Source of the DNA: Erythrobacter sp. UBA2510
GTDB taxonomy: Bacteria; Pseudomonadota; Alphaproteobacteria; Sphingomonadales; Sphingomonadaceae
Reading direction: 5' to 3'
NCBI GenBank assembly: GCA_002341345.1
Contig: DDNW01000134.1
Coordinates: 6,641-20,571, forward strand
Length of the DNA stretch: 13,931 nt
The notes under the pieces were generated by a model. It saw nothing but the letters and a program-made list of their open reading frames with translations. It did no database searches and had not been told where the DNA came from. A program made the translations under genes and the position numbers. This document shows positions 1 to 8,251 of the stretch, piece after piece. Each line of letters starts with the position of its first letter. Position 1 is the stretch's first letter.

Positions 1-1
1 C

Positions 2-3000
2 ATCAGCAGCTTCGCGCCTGCCTCGGGCCTCAAGGTTTCGGTCGGTTCGATCGAGGGCTCGGTGCTGTGGAGCGCCACGCTCCACGACGTCGAATTTCGC
101 GATGCCGAGGATACGCTGTTCCTCGAAATCCCCGAGATCGACCTCAACTGGCGGCCCTATCGCTGGTTCACCAGCGGTCTCGACATCCGTCATCTGGTGG
201 TGAACGGCGGGACGCTCCATTCGCTGCCGGTGCTCAACCCCGGTGATCCCGATGCGCCGATCCTGCCCGATTTCGACATTCGCGTGGACCGGCTGGTGAT
301 CGACGGCCTCCAGGTGGACGAGGGCATCATCGGCGAGGCAAGGGTGATCGATTTCACCGCGCAGGCCGACATTCGCGACGGGCGGGTGATGGTCGATGCC
401 GACGGTGCGCTGGGCGGCGCGGACAGCTTTGCGCTGCTGGTGGACAGCGAGCCTGATCGCGACCGCTTCGACCTCGATGCCACGTGGAACGCTCCAGCCG
501 GGGGCCTGCTGGCCGAGGCGGTCGGGGCCGAGAGCGATCTGGTCGTCCGCCTCGAAGGGGATGGCAGCTGGTCGCGCTGGCGCGGCGACCTGATCGCGAT
601 GCAGGATGAGGCGCAGGTGGTCGACCTCGACCTTATCAACGAGAGCGGCCAGTATCGCATTGTCGGCAATATCCGGCCCGCCGGATACGTTACCGGGATG
701 ACGGCCCGCGCATTGGGCGAGCTGGTCGCGATCAATATGGAAGGAACGCTGGAAGACAGCGTGCTGGAGGGCAATTTTGTCCTGCGCGGCGCGGCGCTCG
801 ACATGGATGGCAGCGGCGCGGTGGATCTGGCGGACAATGCCTTCCGCCGCTTCACCATTGCCGCCGACCTGCTCGACCCCGCGCTGTTCGGCCCGGATCT
901 GGTGCTGAGCGATGCCCGGTTCGAGGCGACTATCGACGGGCCTTTCCGCGATCTCTCGGTCCCGCACAGGCTGACCATCGGCCAAGTGGATGCGGGCGGC
1001 ACGCTGCTGATGAAGCTGACGCAGAGCGGCACGCTGACCTGGGACGGTACGCGCGCCACGCTGCCGCTCGACATCCGCGTTGCCCGGGTGAAGAGCGGGA
1101 ATGAGCTGATCGATCCGCGGCTGGTCGGTGGCACGCTGGATGGCACGCTGACCTATACCGGGGCGGAGCTGCTGTCGGACGATCTGGCGCTGCGCTTTCA
1201 AGGGCTGGCGGCCGATTTCGACCTCAGGGGCAATCTCGACCGGGGAACCTTCGAACTTGCGGGGCCGGCGCGGCTCGATGCGCTCGCGCTCGACAACATC
1301 GGGCGGATGGATGCGCGCGCCAATCTGCGCCTTGCGATCGGCAAGGATACGCCATGGCGGCTGACCGCCCGGACCGATGGCCGGATCAACCGGATCAGCA
1401 ATTCCACGCTTGCCAATATCGCAGGCGAGACGATCAATTTCCGCGGCGCGCTCTCGCTCGGGTCCGAAGCGCCGATCCTGTTCAACGGTTTTTCCGTCGC
1501 GGCGCCCAAGCTGGAGCTGCGGCTCGACGGCGAGGTCAACGAAGGTGCGACGACGCTCGCGGGTACCGGCAGCCATGTCGATTACGGGCCGTTCACGGTA
1601 GAGGCGCAGGTCGCCGACGATGGGCCGCGCGCCACGCTGGTGTTCGCCGATCCGCTGCCCGCCGCTGGTCTCAGCAATGTGCGCGTGGCACTCGCGTCGG
1701 TGGATGACGGCTTCACCATCGAGACCTCGGGCGGGTCCACGCTCGGCCCCTTTGAAGGGCTGGTGAACCTCGTCATAGCAGAGGAAGGCGACACCACCAT
1801 CGGGGTCGAATATTTCGACATCGCGCAGACGCGCATCTCGGGCGATCTGAAGTTGGTCGAGGGTGGGGTGGACGGCACGCTCGACCTCGCGCGCGGCGGG
1901 GTCGACGGCACGATCGCGCTTGCCACCCGTGACGGCGGTCAGGGCTTCGACGTTGCGGTCAATGCGCGCAACGCCCGCTTTGGCGATGGCCAGACGGTGA
2001 TCGCCATCGGACGCGCACAGGTGAATGCCAGCGGTTTCATTGCCGAGGGCAATACGACGATCGACGGGACCATGACCGCACAGGGCCTGCGCTACGGTTC
2101 GCTCTTCATCGGACGCATGGCCGCGCAGGCGGAAATCGATAACGGGAGCGGCGCCTTCGACGCCGCGCTGACCGGCGCCCGGGGCACCCGCATGGAGCTG
2201 CGCCTCAACGGGCAGATTTCGCCCGAGCGGATCGCTGTTGCGGCCGAGGGCAATTACGAGGGGCGCAAGGTCTCCATGCCGCGCCGCGCCGTTATGACGA
2301 AGACCGAGGACGGCGGCTGGCAATTGCAGCGTAGCCAGCTGTCCTATGGCAGCGGCTATCTCATCGCCAGCGGCCGCTTTGGCGGGACCGAACCCGCGCA
2401 GGGCCGCGTCAGCATGGGCGACATGCCGCTCTCGCTCGCCGACATCATCGTCACCGACCTTGGGCTCGGCGGCACGGTGTCGGGCGTGATCGAGTTCGCT
2501 GGCGGAGAAGATGGTGTCCCGACCGGCCAGGCGCGGCTGAAGGTCAGCAACCTGACCCGCTCGAGCGCGCTGCTGACCTCGCAACCGATGGATATCGCTT
2601 TAGTCGCAGAGCTGTCGCGCAATGCGTTGCAGGCGCGCGGGGTCATCGACGATCACGGCGGCGCTGACGGTCGCCTGCAGGCGCTGATCTCCGGCCTGCC
2701 GCAGACCGGCACGCTTACCGAGCGGCTCTACGCCGGTTCGCTACGTGCTCAGCTGCGTTACGAAGGGGAGGCGGCGGTACTGTGGCGGCTGGCCGCGATC
2801 GATCTGCTCGACGTCACTGGCCCGCTCATCGTCAGCGCCAACGTCACCGGTACGCTCGCCGATCCTCGCGTGACGGGGGCACTGGGCGGCGATGCGCTGC
2901 GGGTGAGGAGTGCGCTGACCGGCACCGATATCCGCAAGGTGAAGGCGCGCGGGACATTCTCCGGTTCGCGGCTGAACCTGACCAGCTTTGCCGGGACGGC

Positions 3001-4033
3001 GGCGAACGGCGGGCGCGTGAGCGGCAGTGGCATGGTCGACCTCGCCGGGATAACGGGCGGACGCGGTCCACAGATCGACCTGAGGATGGCGGCGAGCCGT
3101 GCCGAACTGCTCGACCTGCCGACCATGGGCGCGACCGTGACGGGGCCGATGCGGATCGTCTCCAACGGGATCGGCGGGACGATTGCCGGGCGGCTGAACG
3201 TCACCGAGGCGCGCTGGCGGCTGGGCGGGAGCGAGGAAGAGCAGGCCCTGCCCGATATCAAGGTGACCGAGATCAACCTGCCGGCCGATCGGGCTCCGGC
3301 GCCTGCCACTTCGGCTCCATGGCGCTACCTGATCGATGCCAGCGCGAACGACAATATCAAGGTGGACGGGCTTGGTCTGGACAGCGAGTGGCGCGGCGAC
3401 GTGCTGTTGCGCGGGACGACCGCCGATCCTCGCATTGGCGGCAGCGCGCAGGTGATCCCGCGGCAGGGATTCTACTCCTTTGCCGGGGTTCGCTTCGACA
3501 TCACGCGGGGCGAGATCGACTTCGACGAGAACTTGCCGGTCGATCCGCGCGTCAACATTCTCGCCCAGACCGTGGTTGACGACCTCTCGGTGCAGGTCGC
3601 GGTGCGCGGCACGGCGAGCCAGACCGAGATTTCCTTCTCCTCCACCCCGGCGCTGCCCGAAGAGGAGCTGCTCGCCCGGCTGCTGTTTGGCGGCTCGATC
3701 ACCGATTTGTCGGCGACCGACGCGCTGCAACTGGGGGCGGCGGTGGCCTCGCTCAGGGGCGGGGGCGGGCTCGGCCCGATCAACCAGCTGCGCAACGCCA
3801 TCGGGCTCGACCGTCTGCGGATCATCAGCGCTGACCCGGCACTTGACCGGGGTACGGCGGTAGCGCTGGGCAAGAACATCAACCGCAAGCTCTATGCCGA
3901 GATCGTCACCGACGGACGCAGCTATAATGCGAGCGAGCTGGAGTTCCGGGTGACCAGCTGGCTGTCGCTGCTCGGCTCGATCAATTCGCTGGGGCGCAAG
4001 AGTGCGGCGGTCGAAGTCAGTAAAGACTATTAG
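2..4033 (+). CDS. tamB: Translocation and assembly module protein TamB (5' end missing)
   Basis: The reading frame is open from base 2 to the TAG at 4031-4033, about 1343 residues, with no start in the window. A GTG at 62 is in frame, but the codons before it continue the same protein style, so the true start lies upstream. The protein is a long, low-complexity series of short beta-strand repeats rich in G, D, L and A. It ends in a recognisable TamB C-terminal (DUF490) domain over roughly the last 330 residues, including EEELLARLLFGGS, LDRGTAVALGKNI and a terminal VSKDY. TamB-family proteins are inner-membrane-anchored, groove-forming proteins that span the periplasm. They work with TamA or related partners in outer membrane protein assembly and lipid transport. 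The signal anchor and any tamA gene would be to the left. An 11-codon near-duplication lies at 1862-1924. The stop overlaps the lysozyme gene on the other strand by 4 bp. Confidence 0.9.
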   Translation: MSSFAPASGLKVSVGSIEGSVLWSATLHDVEFRDAEDTLFLEIPEIDLNWRPYRWFTSGLDIRHLVVNGGTLHSLPVLNPGDPDAPILPDFDIRVDRLVIDGLQVDEGIIGEARVIDFTAQADIRDGRVMVDADGALGGADSFALLVDSEPDRDRFDLDATWNAPAGGLLAEAVGAESDLVVRLEGDGSWSRWRGDLIAMQDEAQVVDLDLINESGQYRIVGNIRPAGYVTGMTARALGELVAINMEGTLEDSVLEGNFVLRGAALDMDGSGAVDLADNAFRRFTIAADLLDPALFGPDLVLSDARFEATIDGPFRDLSVPHRLTIGQVDAGGTLLMKLTQSGTLTWDGTRATLPLDIRVARVKSGNELIDPRLVGGTLDGTLTYTGAELLSDDLALRFQGLAADFDLRGNLDRGTFELAGPARLDALALDNIGRMDARANLRLAIGKDTPWRLTARTDGRINRISNSTLANIAGETINFRGALSLGSEAPILFNGFSVAAPKLELRLDGEVNEGATTLAGTGSHVDYGPFTVEAQVADDGPRATLVFADPLPAAGLSNVRVALASVDDGFTIETSGGSTLGPFEGLVNLVIAEEGDTTIGVEYFDIAQTRISGDLKLVEGGVDGTLDLARGGVDGTIALATRDGGQGFDVAVNARNARFGDGQTVIAIGRAQVNASGFIAEGNTTIDGTMTAQGLRYGSLFIGRMAAQAEIDNGSGAFDAALTGARGTRMELRLNGQISPERIAVAAEGNYEGRKVSMPRRAVMTKTEDGGWQLQRSQLSYGSGYLIASGRFGGTEPAQGRVSMGDMPLSLADIIVTDLGLGGTVSGVIEFAGGEDGVPTGQARLKVSNLTRSSALLTSQPMDIALVAELSRNALQARGVIDDHGGADGRLQALISGLPQTGTLTERLYAGSLRAQLRYEGEAAVLWRLAAIDLLDVTGPLIVSANVTGTLADPRVTGALGGDALRVRSALTGTDIRKVKARGTFSGSRLNLTSFAGTAANGGRVSGSGMVDLAGITGGRGPQIDLRMAASRAELLDLPTMGATVTGPMRIVSNGIGGTIAGRLNVTEARWRLGGSEEEQALPDIKVTEINLPADRAPAPATSAPWRYLIDASANDNIKVDGLGLDSEWRGDVLLRGTTADPRIGGSAQVIPRQGFYSFAGVRFDITRGEIDFDENLPVDPRVNILAQTVVDDLSVQVAVRGTASQTEISFSSTPALPEEELLARLLFGGSITDLSATDALQLGAAVASLRGGGGLGPINQLRNAIGLDRLRIISADPALDRGTAVALGKNINRKLYAEIVTDGRSYNASELEFRVTSWLSLLGSINSLGRKSAAVEVSKDY

Positions 4034-4653
4034 GCGTTGCGATAGAGCGCGGCTTCAGCCTGACGGCGCCTGACCAGTCCGGGCATGACACGTCCCCCGG
4101 CATGGACCCAGCGGTCGAACTCGCGCGCAGCCCCGGCAAAGTCGCCCGCGACATGCTTGCGGGTTAGGGTCGAGCGGCCAATGGCGCCAGTATTGTAGTG
4201 AAAGCTGACCAGTGCATCGAACTGGTTCTGGCTGGTCGGTGCTTCGCCCAGTGCGGCGGCAACCTCGGCGGAAAAGAGCGCTAGGTCCGAGGTGAGCCGC
4301 GCGTCGCACTGGCTCTGGGTCCAGACCGTGCCTTCTTCGATCCCCGGCCCGGTCGCGCCCCAGCCGATGGTCCACGGCACCCCGCCGGTACCGGGATCGG
4401 GATAGGCCTCGACCATGTCGTCCTTGCGCAGTTTCGCGCAGCCTTCGAACTGCTTGATGAGTGCGATGCCAGCGTCCCCGATGGTGATTGGATTGACCGC
4501 CTCGATGTTGGACGATGGAACACATGGAACACGGTCCAGCGGCAAATCGTCGAGCGCGGTGTCGAGAGCGGTATCGATAGCCTCGACCTCGCTCTGGCTG
4601 AACCCGCGCCCGATGACGCGGCGAATGGTGTCGAAAATGGCTGTGCGGTTCAT
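4030..4653 (-). CDS. GH24 phage-type lysozyme (endolysin-like)
   Basis: This 207-residue protein matches the T4/lambdoid endolysin family, which cleaves the glycan backbone of peptidoglycan. The catalytic Glu is E70 in IKQFEG. A YPDPGTGG segment carries D86, and WTIGWG carries T95, giving the family's Glu-Asp-Thr triad. The Glu-to-Asp spacing is longer than in T4 because of a short insert (KLRKDDMVE). F-D-A-L-V-S-F-x-Y-N-T-G and the C-terminal PGLVRRRQAEAALY are also typical. Residues 1-60 form a helical N-terminal extension without a signal peptide or obvious membrane segment, so export is unexplained. The ATG at 4653 is preceded by AAGGGG at about 11 nt, and this site is buried in a potential hairpin. 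A weak promoter-like pair (TTGCCA, 17 nt, AATACA on the minus strand, 4739-4767) lies upstream. No other phage genes are nearby, so it is either a domesticated enzyme or a remnant. Confidence 0.88.
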   Translation of the reverse strand: MNRTAIFDTIRRVIGRGFSQSEVEAIDTALDTALDDLPLDRVPCVPSSNIEAVNPITIGDAGIALIKQFEGCAKLRKDDMVEAYPDPGTGGVPWTIGWGATGPGIEEGTVWTQSQCDARLTSDLALFSAEVAAALGEAPTSQNQFDALVSFHYNTGAIGRSTLTRKHVAGDFAGAAREFDRWVHAGGRVMPGLVRRRQAEAALYRNA

Positions 4654-5036
4654 GTCTGCTGCCCCTTGGCATGGTTCGATGCCGTGGGGCTATGTGGGCT
4701 GCCGGAATGTAGGAAAGGGACGATCGACGTCTTCGTTTTGTATTGGGTTCTTGCGGGCGCTTGGCAAAAAGAGCCGCAGGAATGATAACCATGACGAATA
4801 GGCGATGCAAATTCGAGTTAAGTCGCGTCGACAGGGAGTAATGCGAAAAACCTCCATTAGTGCTCGACGTCACGCGAATGCGCCCGTTAGAGTTCATACA
4901 CAGGCAAGAGGTTTCTTGATCGATAAAATTCTCGCTGGCGGCTGTTAAATATCGTTGCAAGTTATTTTCGGTGACAGGGAATCTGAACCTAAAAAGGACA
5001 AATAATTATTTATTTACATATATTTAGGGGTCAAGA
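4654..5036. other. AT-rich spacer between divergent lysozyme and sulfotransferase genes
   Basis: This 383-base gap holds the lysozyme leader hairpin (4661-4690) and, next to the sulfotransferase, a very AT-rich run (about 4998-5026) ending in AGGGGT, a plausible ribosome binding site 5-6 bases before the ATG at 5037. I could not fit a convincing -35/-10 pair for the sulfotransferase. A 35-codon frame at 4841-4948 exists, but its AGGGAG lies only 2 bases from the ATG, so I do not call it. The base composition is clearly lower in GC than the flanking tamB and glnA regions. Confidence 0.6.
4661..4690 (-). promoter_or_regulatory. Leader hairpin masking the lysozyme ribosome binding site
   Basis: On the minus strand the bases just before the lysozyme ATG can fold as GCCCC-AC-GGCAT, loop CGAACC, ATGCC-AA-GGGGC. 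That is two 5-bp stems separated by a 2x2 internal loop. The likely Shine-Dalgarno sequence AAGGGG sits in the 3' arm, so the fold would occlude it. The complementarity is read directly; any regulatory role is inference. Confidence 0.4.
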
Positions 5037-5954
5037 ATGACGGATCTGATGAAAGAGCCGATGCGCGATGTCTTTTCGGATCATGTCGCTGAAAGTCGAG
5101 CCACATTCAAAACCAGATCGCGGCAACTTGTTTCGCGGATAAAAAACCATGCGCTCGCCCCCGGTTCCTCAGCAGAACGGTTCAAGGCACTTGAAGTGCT
5201 GAAAAGCCTTGCGAAGATCGGCACTTCTTCAGGAGTTGCCCCTTTCCCGCATCAATGTCTGATCGGAACGTTTCACAAGACCGGCACCGTCCTGATCGAG
5301 AAAATGCTGCGCGACCTGTCTCGTTTTGCCGAATTCGAGGTCTGGAATATCGGTCGGTTCCCGGAGGGTCAGGATGACTGGCTGATCGGGTTCGACTGGT
5401 GGAGCGATTTTCATCAATATGATCTGGACGCGTCGGAATATCCTACTGTCCTCATTATCCGTGACCCGCGAGATGTCATCGTGTCCTCGATGAAGTTTCA
5501 CTCCGTGGCCGACGAACCATGGCTTCATGTACCACAGCCCGAACTTGGCGGTCGGACATACCAGCAGACGCTGTTGGACATGAATAACGATGAAGAACGT
5601 TTCCTGTTCGAGCTGCGGCATCAAGCGGGTGCAACAATCGCTGACATGCTTGCCGCGAGGCGCCGCCTGTCGAATTCTGATGCGCTCTTCCTTCCTTTGG
5701 AAGACCTGATGGGTGATCGCACGCTGGGTGGTTTCAAGCGATTGTTCGAGCATCTGGGCATCGAGAGCGCCTATCTGCCACTGGCCTTGACCGCTGCCTA
5801 CGAACATTCGGTCTTCAGGCCGGGTTTCAGGAAGTCCGGCCACATCACGTCGGGAAGGTCAAAACTCTGGCAGGAAATTCTCCCCCAATCTGTGCTCGAC
5901 GAGCTGGATGAAACCTATCCCCGAGCGGCCGAGGAACTTGGCTACGAAAATTAG
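5037..5954 (+). CDS. PAPS-dependent sulfotransferase family protein
   Basis: This 305-residue soluble protein has the two nucleotide-binding signatures of the sulfotransferase superfamily. The 5'-phosphosulfate loop is GTFHKTGT at residues 77-84, with K81 in the position of the usual P-K-S/T-G-T motif. The 3'-phosphate site is RDPRDVIVS at 142-150. A late segment, SGHITSGRSKLW (267-278), resembles the conserved C-terminal RxGxxG...W region that closes over PAPS. The family transfers sulfate from PAPS to hydroxyl or amine groups of small molecules, sugars or lipids; the acceptor cannot be read from sequence. There is no signal peptide or membrane segment, so it is probably cytoplasmic. The ATG at 5037 follows AGGGGT at good spacing. 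It stands alone between opposing genes, with no PAPS-synthesis or glycosyltransferase neighbours. Lower GC and more relaxed codon use than flanking genes suggest acquisition by transfer. Confidence 0.85.
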   Translation: MTDLMKEPMRDVFSDHVAESRATFKTRSRQLVSRIKNHALAPGSSAERFKALEVLKSLAKIGTSSGVAPFPHQCLIGTFHKTGTVLIEKMLRDLSRFAEFEVWNIGRFPEGQDDWLIGFDWWSDFHQYDLDASEYPTVLIIRDPRDVIVSSMKFHSVADEPWLHVPQPELGGRTYQQTLLDMNNDEERFLFELRHQAGATIADMLAARRRLSNSDALFLPLEDLMGDRTLGGFKRLFEHLGIESAYLPLALTAAYEHSVFRPGFRKSGHITSGRSKLWQEILPQSVLDELDETYPRAAEELGYEN

Positions 5955-6090
5955 GTTGCTGCTGGCGCGTTTGCCCAGAGCGCCTGCTGCTGGAGATCGG
6001 GAGCTGACCGTGCCTGTTTCAACCGATCAGCACGTTTGGAACATTCCGCAAGACTATCTGTAGCCTGGGCAATGCATGGGCGGATGCAGC

Positions 6091-6125
6091 AAAAAAGGCG
6101 CCCGGATCGCTCCGGACGCCTTTTT
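6091..6125. terminator. Bidirectional Rho-independent terminator between sulfotransferase and glnA
   Basis: A 10-bp stem (6097-6106 with 6111-6120, one C/A mismatch) closes a TCGC loop. It is flanked by six A on the left (6091-6096) and five T on the right (6121-6125). It therefore presents a U-tract on both strands and can end both the convergent sulfotransferase transcript (plus) and the glnBA transcript (minus). Confidence 0.9.
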
Positions 6126-6180
6126 GTGTTGCCCTGCCGCTACGCTACTCGAGCGGCGGCGGGCTGATCCTTCGATCGGT

Positions 6181-6196
6181 CAGCTCTTAAGAGCTG
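6181..6196. repeat. Perfect 16-bp palindrome across the glnA stop codon
   Basis: CAGCTCTTAAGAGCTG equals its own reverse complement. It covers the last two Ser codons and TAA of glnA and the first bases of the 3' UTR. It may be chance plus codon constraint; no function is assigned. Confidence 0.6.
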
Positions 6197-7596
6197 TAGT
6201 ACATGTCGAACTCGACCGGGCTGGGCGCCATTTCCCAACGATAGACGTCTTCCCACTTGAGTTCCATGTAGGCTTCGATCTGGTCCTTGGTGAACACGCC
6301 GCCTTTGAGCAGGAATTCGTGGTCCGCGGTCAGCGCTTCGAGCGCTTCGCGCAGCGAACCGCACACGGTCGGGACCTGGGACAGTTCTGCCGGCGGAAGG
6401 TCATAGAGGTTCTTGTCCATCGCCTCGCCGGGGTGGATCTTGTTCTGGATCCCGTCGATCCCGGCCATCAGCAGGGCTGCCGAGGACAGGTAGGGATTGG
6501 CCAGCGGATCGGGGAAGCGGAACTCGACGCGCTTGGCCTTTTCGCCCGCGCCGTAGGGAATACGGCAAGAGGCGGAACGGTTGCGTGCCGAATAGGCGAG
6601 CAGCACAGGAGCTTCGAAGCCAGGCACCAGACGCTTGTAGCTGTTGGTGGTCGGGTTGGAGAAGGCATTGATCGCCTTGGCGTGCTTGATGACGCCGCCG
6701 ATGTAATAAAGGCAGGTTTCCGACAGGCCGGCATAGCCGTCGCCGGCAAAGGTGTTCTTGCCCTTGTTCCAGATCGACATGTGGGTGTGCATGCCCGAAC
6801 CGTTATCCTGGCGGATCGGCTTGGGCATGAAGGTGGCCGTCTTGCCATAGGCATGGGCGACCTGCTGCGTGACGTACTTGTAGACCTGGGTGCGGTCGGC
6901 GGTCTGGACGAGCTGGCCGAAGGTCATACCCAGTTCGTGCTGGGCCGCAGCGACCTCGTGGTGCTGCTTGTCCATGGGCAGGCCCATTTCCAGCATGGTC
7001 GAAACCATCTCGGCGCGGATGTCCATGCACGAATCGACCGGCGGGACGGGGAAATAGCCGCCCTTGGCACGCGGGCGGTGGCCCATATTGCCGCCTTCGT
7101 ATTCCTTGGCGGTGTTGCCCGGCATTTCGACATCGTCGATCTCGAAGCCTGAGCCGGTGTAGCTGTCGAAGAAGCGCACGTCATCGAACATGAAGAATTC
7201 GGGTTCGACGCCGACATAGACGGTGTCGCCAATACCGGTGGTCTTCAGATAGGCTTCGGCGCGCAGCGCGGTCGAACGCGGATCGCGGGCATAAAGCGAA
7301 CCATCGCTCGGCTCCACGATGTCACAGATGATGATCATCATCGGCGTGGCGCTGAACGGGTCCATGTAGACCGCGTCGAGGTCGGGCTTCAGGATCATGT
7401 CGGACTCGTTGATGGCCTTCCAGCCTTCGATCGAGGAGCCGTCGAACATCATGCCCTCTTCAAGCATGTCTTCGTCGACGACGCCGGCGCACATCGAAAG
7501 GTGCTGCCACTTACCCTTGGGATCGGTGAAGCGGACATCGACCCATTCGATCTCCTCTTCTTTGATCCGCTTTACGATATCGGATGCTTTCGACAT
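6187..7596 (-). CDS. glnA: Type I glutamine synthetase
   Basis: This enzyme condenses glutamate and ammonia into glutamine using ATP, and is the main ammonium-assimilating enzyme in the cytoplasm (a dodecamer in this family). Its 469 residues match the usual GSI length. Visible landmarks in order are FDGSSIEGW (51-59), EPEFFMFD, the ATP-site [10 protein letters not shown], the glutamate-site region NRSASCRIP followed by [12 protein letters not shown], and [10 protein letters not shown] near the end. The last contains Y398, the adenylylation tyrosine of the GSI-beta class. Activity is therefore expected to be controlled by GlnE-type adenylylation under PII. The ATG at 7596 follows a strong AAGGAAGG ribosome binding site. 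It lies 63 bp downstream of glnB with no terminator between, so the two form a glnBA operon, ending at the hairpin at 6091-6125. The identification is secure. Confidence 0.98.
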   Translation of the reverse strand: MSKASDIVKRIKEEEIEWVDVRFTDPKGKWQHLSMCAGVVDEDMLEEGMMFDGSSIEGWKAINESDMILKPDLDAVYMDPFSATPMMIIICDIVEPSDGSLYARDPRSTALRAEAYLKTTGIGDTVYVGVEPEFFMFDDVRFFDSYTGSGFEIDDVEMPGNTAKEYEGGNMGHRPRAKGGYFPVPPVDSCMDIRAEMVSTMLEMGLPMDKQHHEVAAAQHELGMTFGQLVQTADRTQVYKYVTQQVAHAYGKTATFMPKPIRQDNGSGMHTHMSIWNKGKNTFAGDGYAGLSETCLYYIGGVIKHAKAINAFSNPTTNSYKRLVPGFEAPVLLAYSARNRSASCRIPYGAGEKAKRVEFRFPDPLANPYLSSAALLMAGIDGIQNKIHPGEAMDKNLYDLPPAELSQVPTVCGSLREALEALTADHEFLLKGGVFTKDQIEAYMELKWEDVYRWEMAPSPVEFDMYYSS

Positions 7597-7659
7597 GTCA
7601 TTTCCTTCCTTGATCGGATGAACAATTATTATGAAAAATGATGGCTGGCCCGGACAGGC

Positions 7660-8034
<375 letters not shown>

Positions 8035-8153
8035 TCAGGTGCCAGCAGAATGTCTGGCTCGGCAAATGTCCGATGGCCACCCTGTCGACCCGACCCTTGG
8101 CCAGCCCCCGGCACGATCCCCCATGCCGCAAGAATGTCCGACCGCAGGCACTG

Positions 8154-8173
8154 TTTTCAAGAATCGTGCCAAG
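8154..8173 (-). promoter_or_regulatory. Probable sigma-54 (RpoN) promoter of glnBA
   Basis: The minus strand reads CTTGGCACG, then ATTC, then TTGAA. The family consensus is YTGGCACG-N4-TTGCW. The -24 half is a full match and the spacing is exact. The only core deviation is A instead of C in the -12 half. It lies about 160 bases upstream of glnB in the right orientation. Known alphaproteobacterial glnBA operons, such as those of rhizobia, use NtrC-activated sigma-54 promoters, which supports the call. No canonical NtrC site (GCAC...GTGC dyad) was found upstream. Confidence 0.6.
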
Positions 8174-8216
8174 CCTTCGCACACAGGACTAGCCAATCGG
8201 CAGGCCTTCCGAAAGG

Positions 8217-8238
8217 GCGTAAATCGCAGGATTTACGC
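8217..8238. repeat. Perfect inverted repeat upstream of glnBA promoter
   Basis: Arms GCGTAAATC (8217-8225) and GATTTACGC (8230-8238) are perfect inverted copies around GCAG. The centre is about 80 bases upstream of the start expected from the sigma-54 site. There is no T-run on either side, so it is not a terminator. It is better read as an operator for a dimeric regulator, but it does not resemble the NtrC consensus. Confidence 0.6.
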
Positions 8239-8251
8239 TGGGCGAGCGATA

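Noticed and set aside
190..1146. 318-codon open frame on the minus strand (and a similar one at 2741-3730)
   Set aside because: These are antisense shadows of tamB with Ser/Arg/Pro-rich low-complexity translations and no family features.
4055..4960. 301-codon open frame on the minus strand
   Set aside because: It is a different frame of the lysozyme gene extended into the AT-rich spacer. The GH24 frame carries the catalytic motifs, whereas this one is Arg-rich noise.
4955..5026. Sigma-70 promoter for the sulfotransferase
   Set aside because: TTGCAA and GTGACA are -35-like, but no -10 match lies at 16-18 bases. The AT-rich run contains many chance TATTTA-like hexamers.
6076..7152. 358-codon open frame on the plus strand
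   Set aside because: It is antisense to glnA, which is unambiguous, and it begins inside the terminator region. No recognisable domain.
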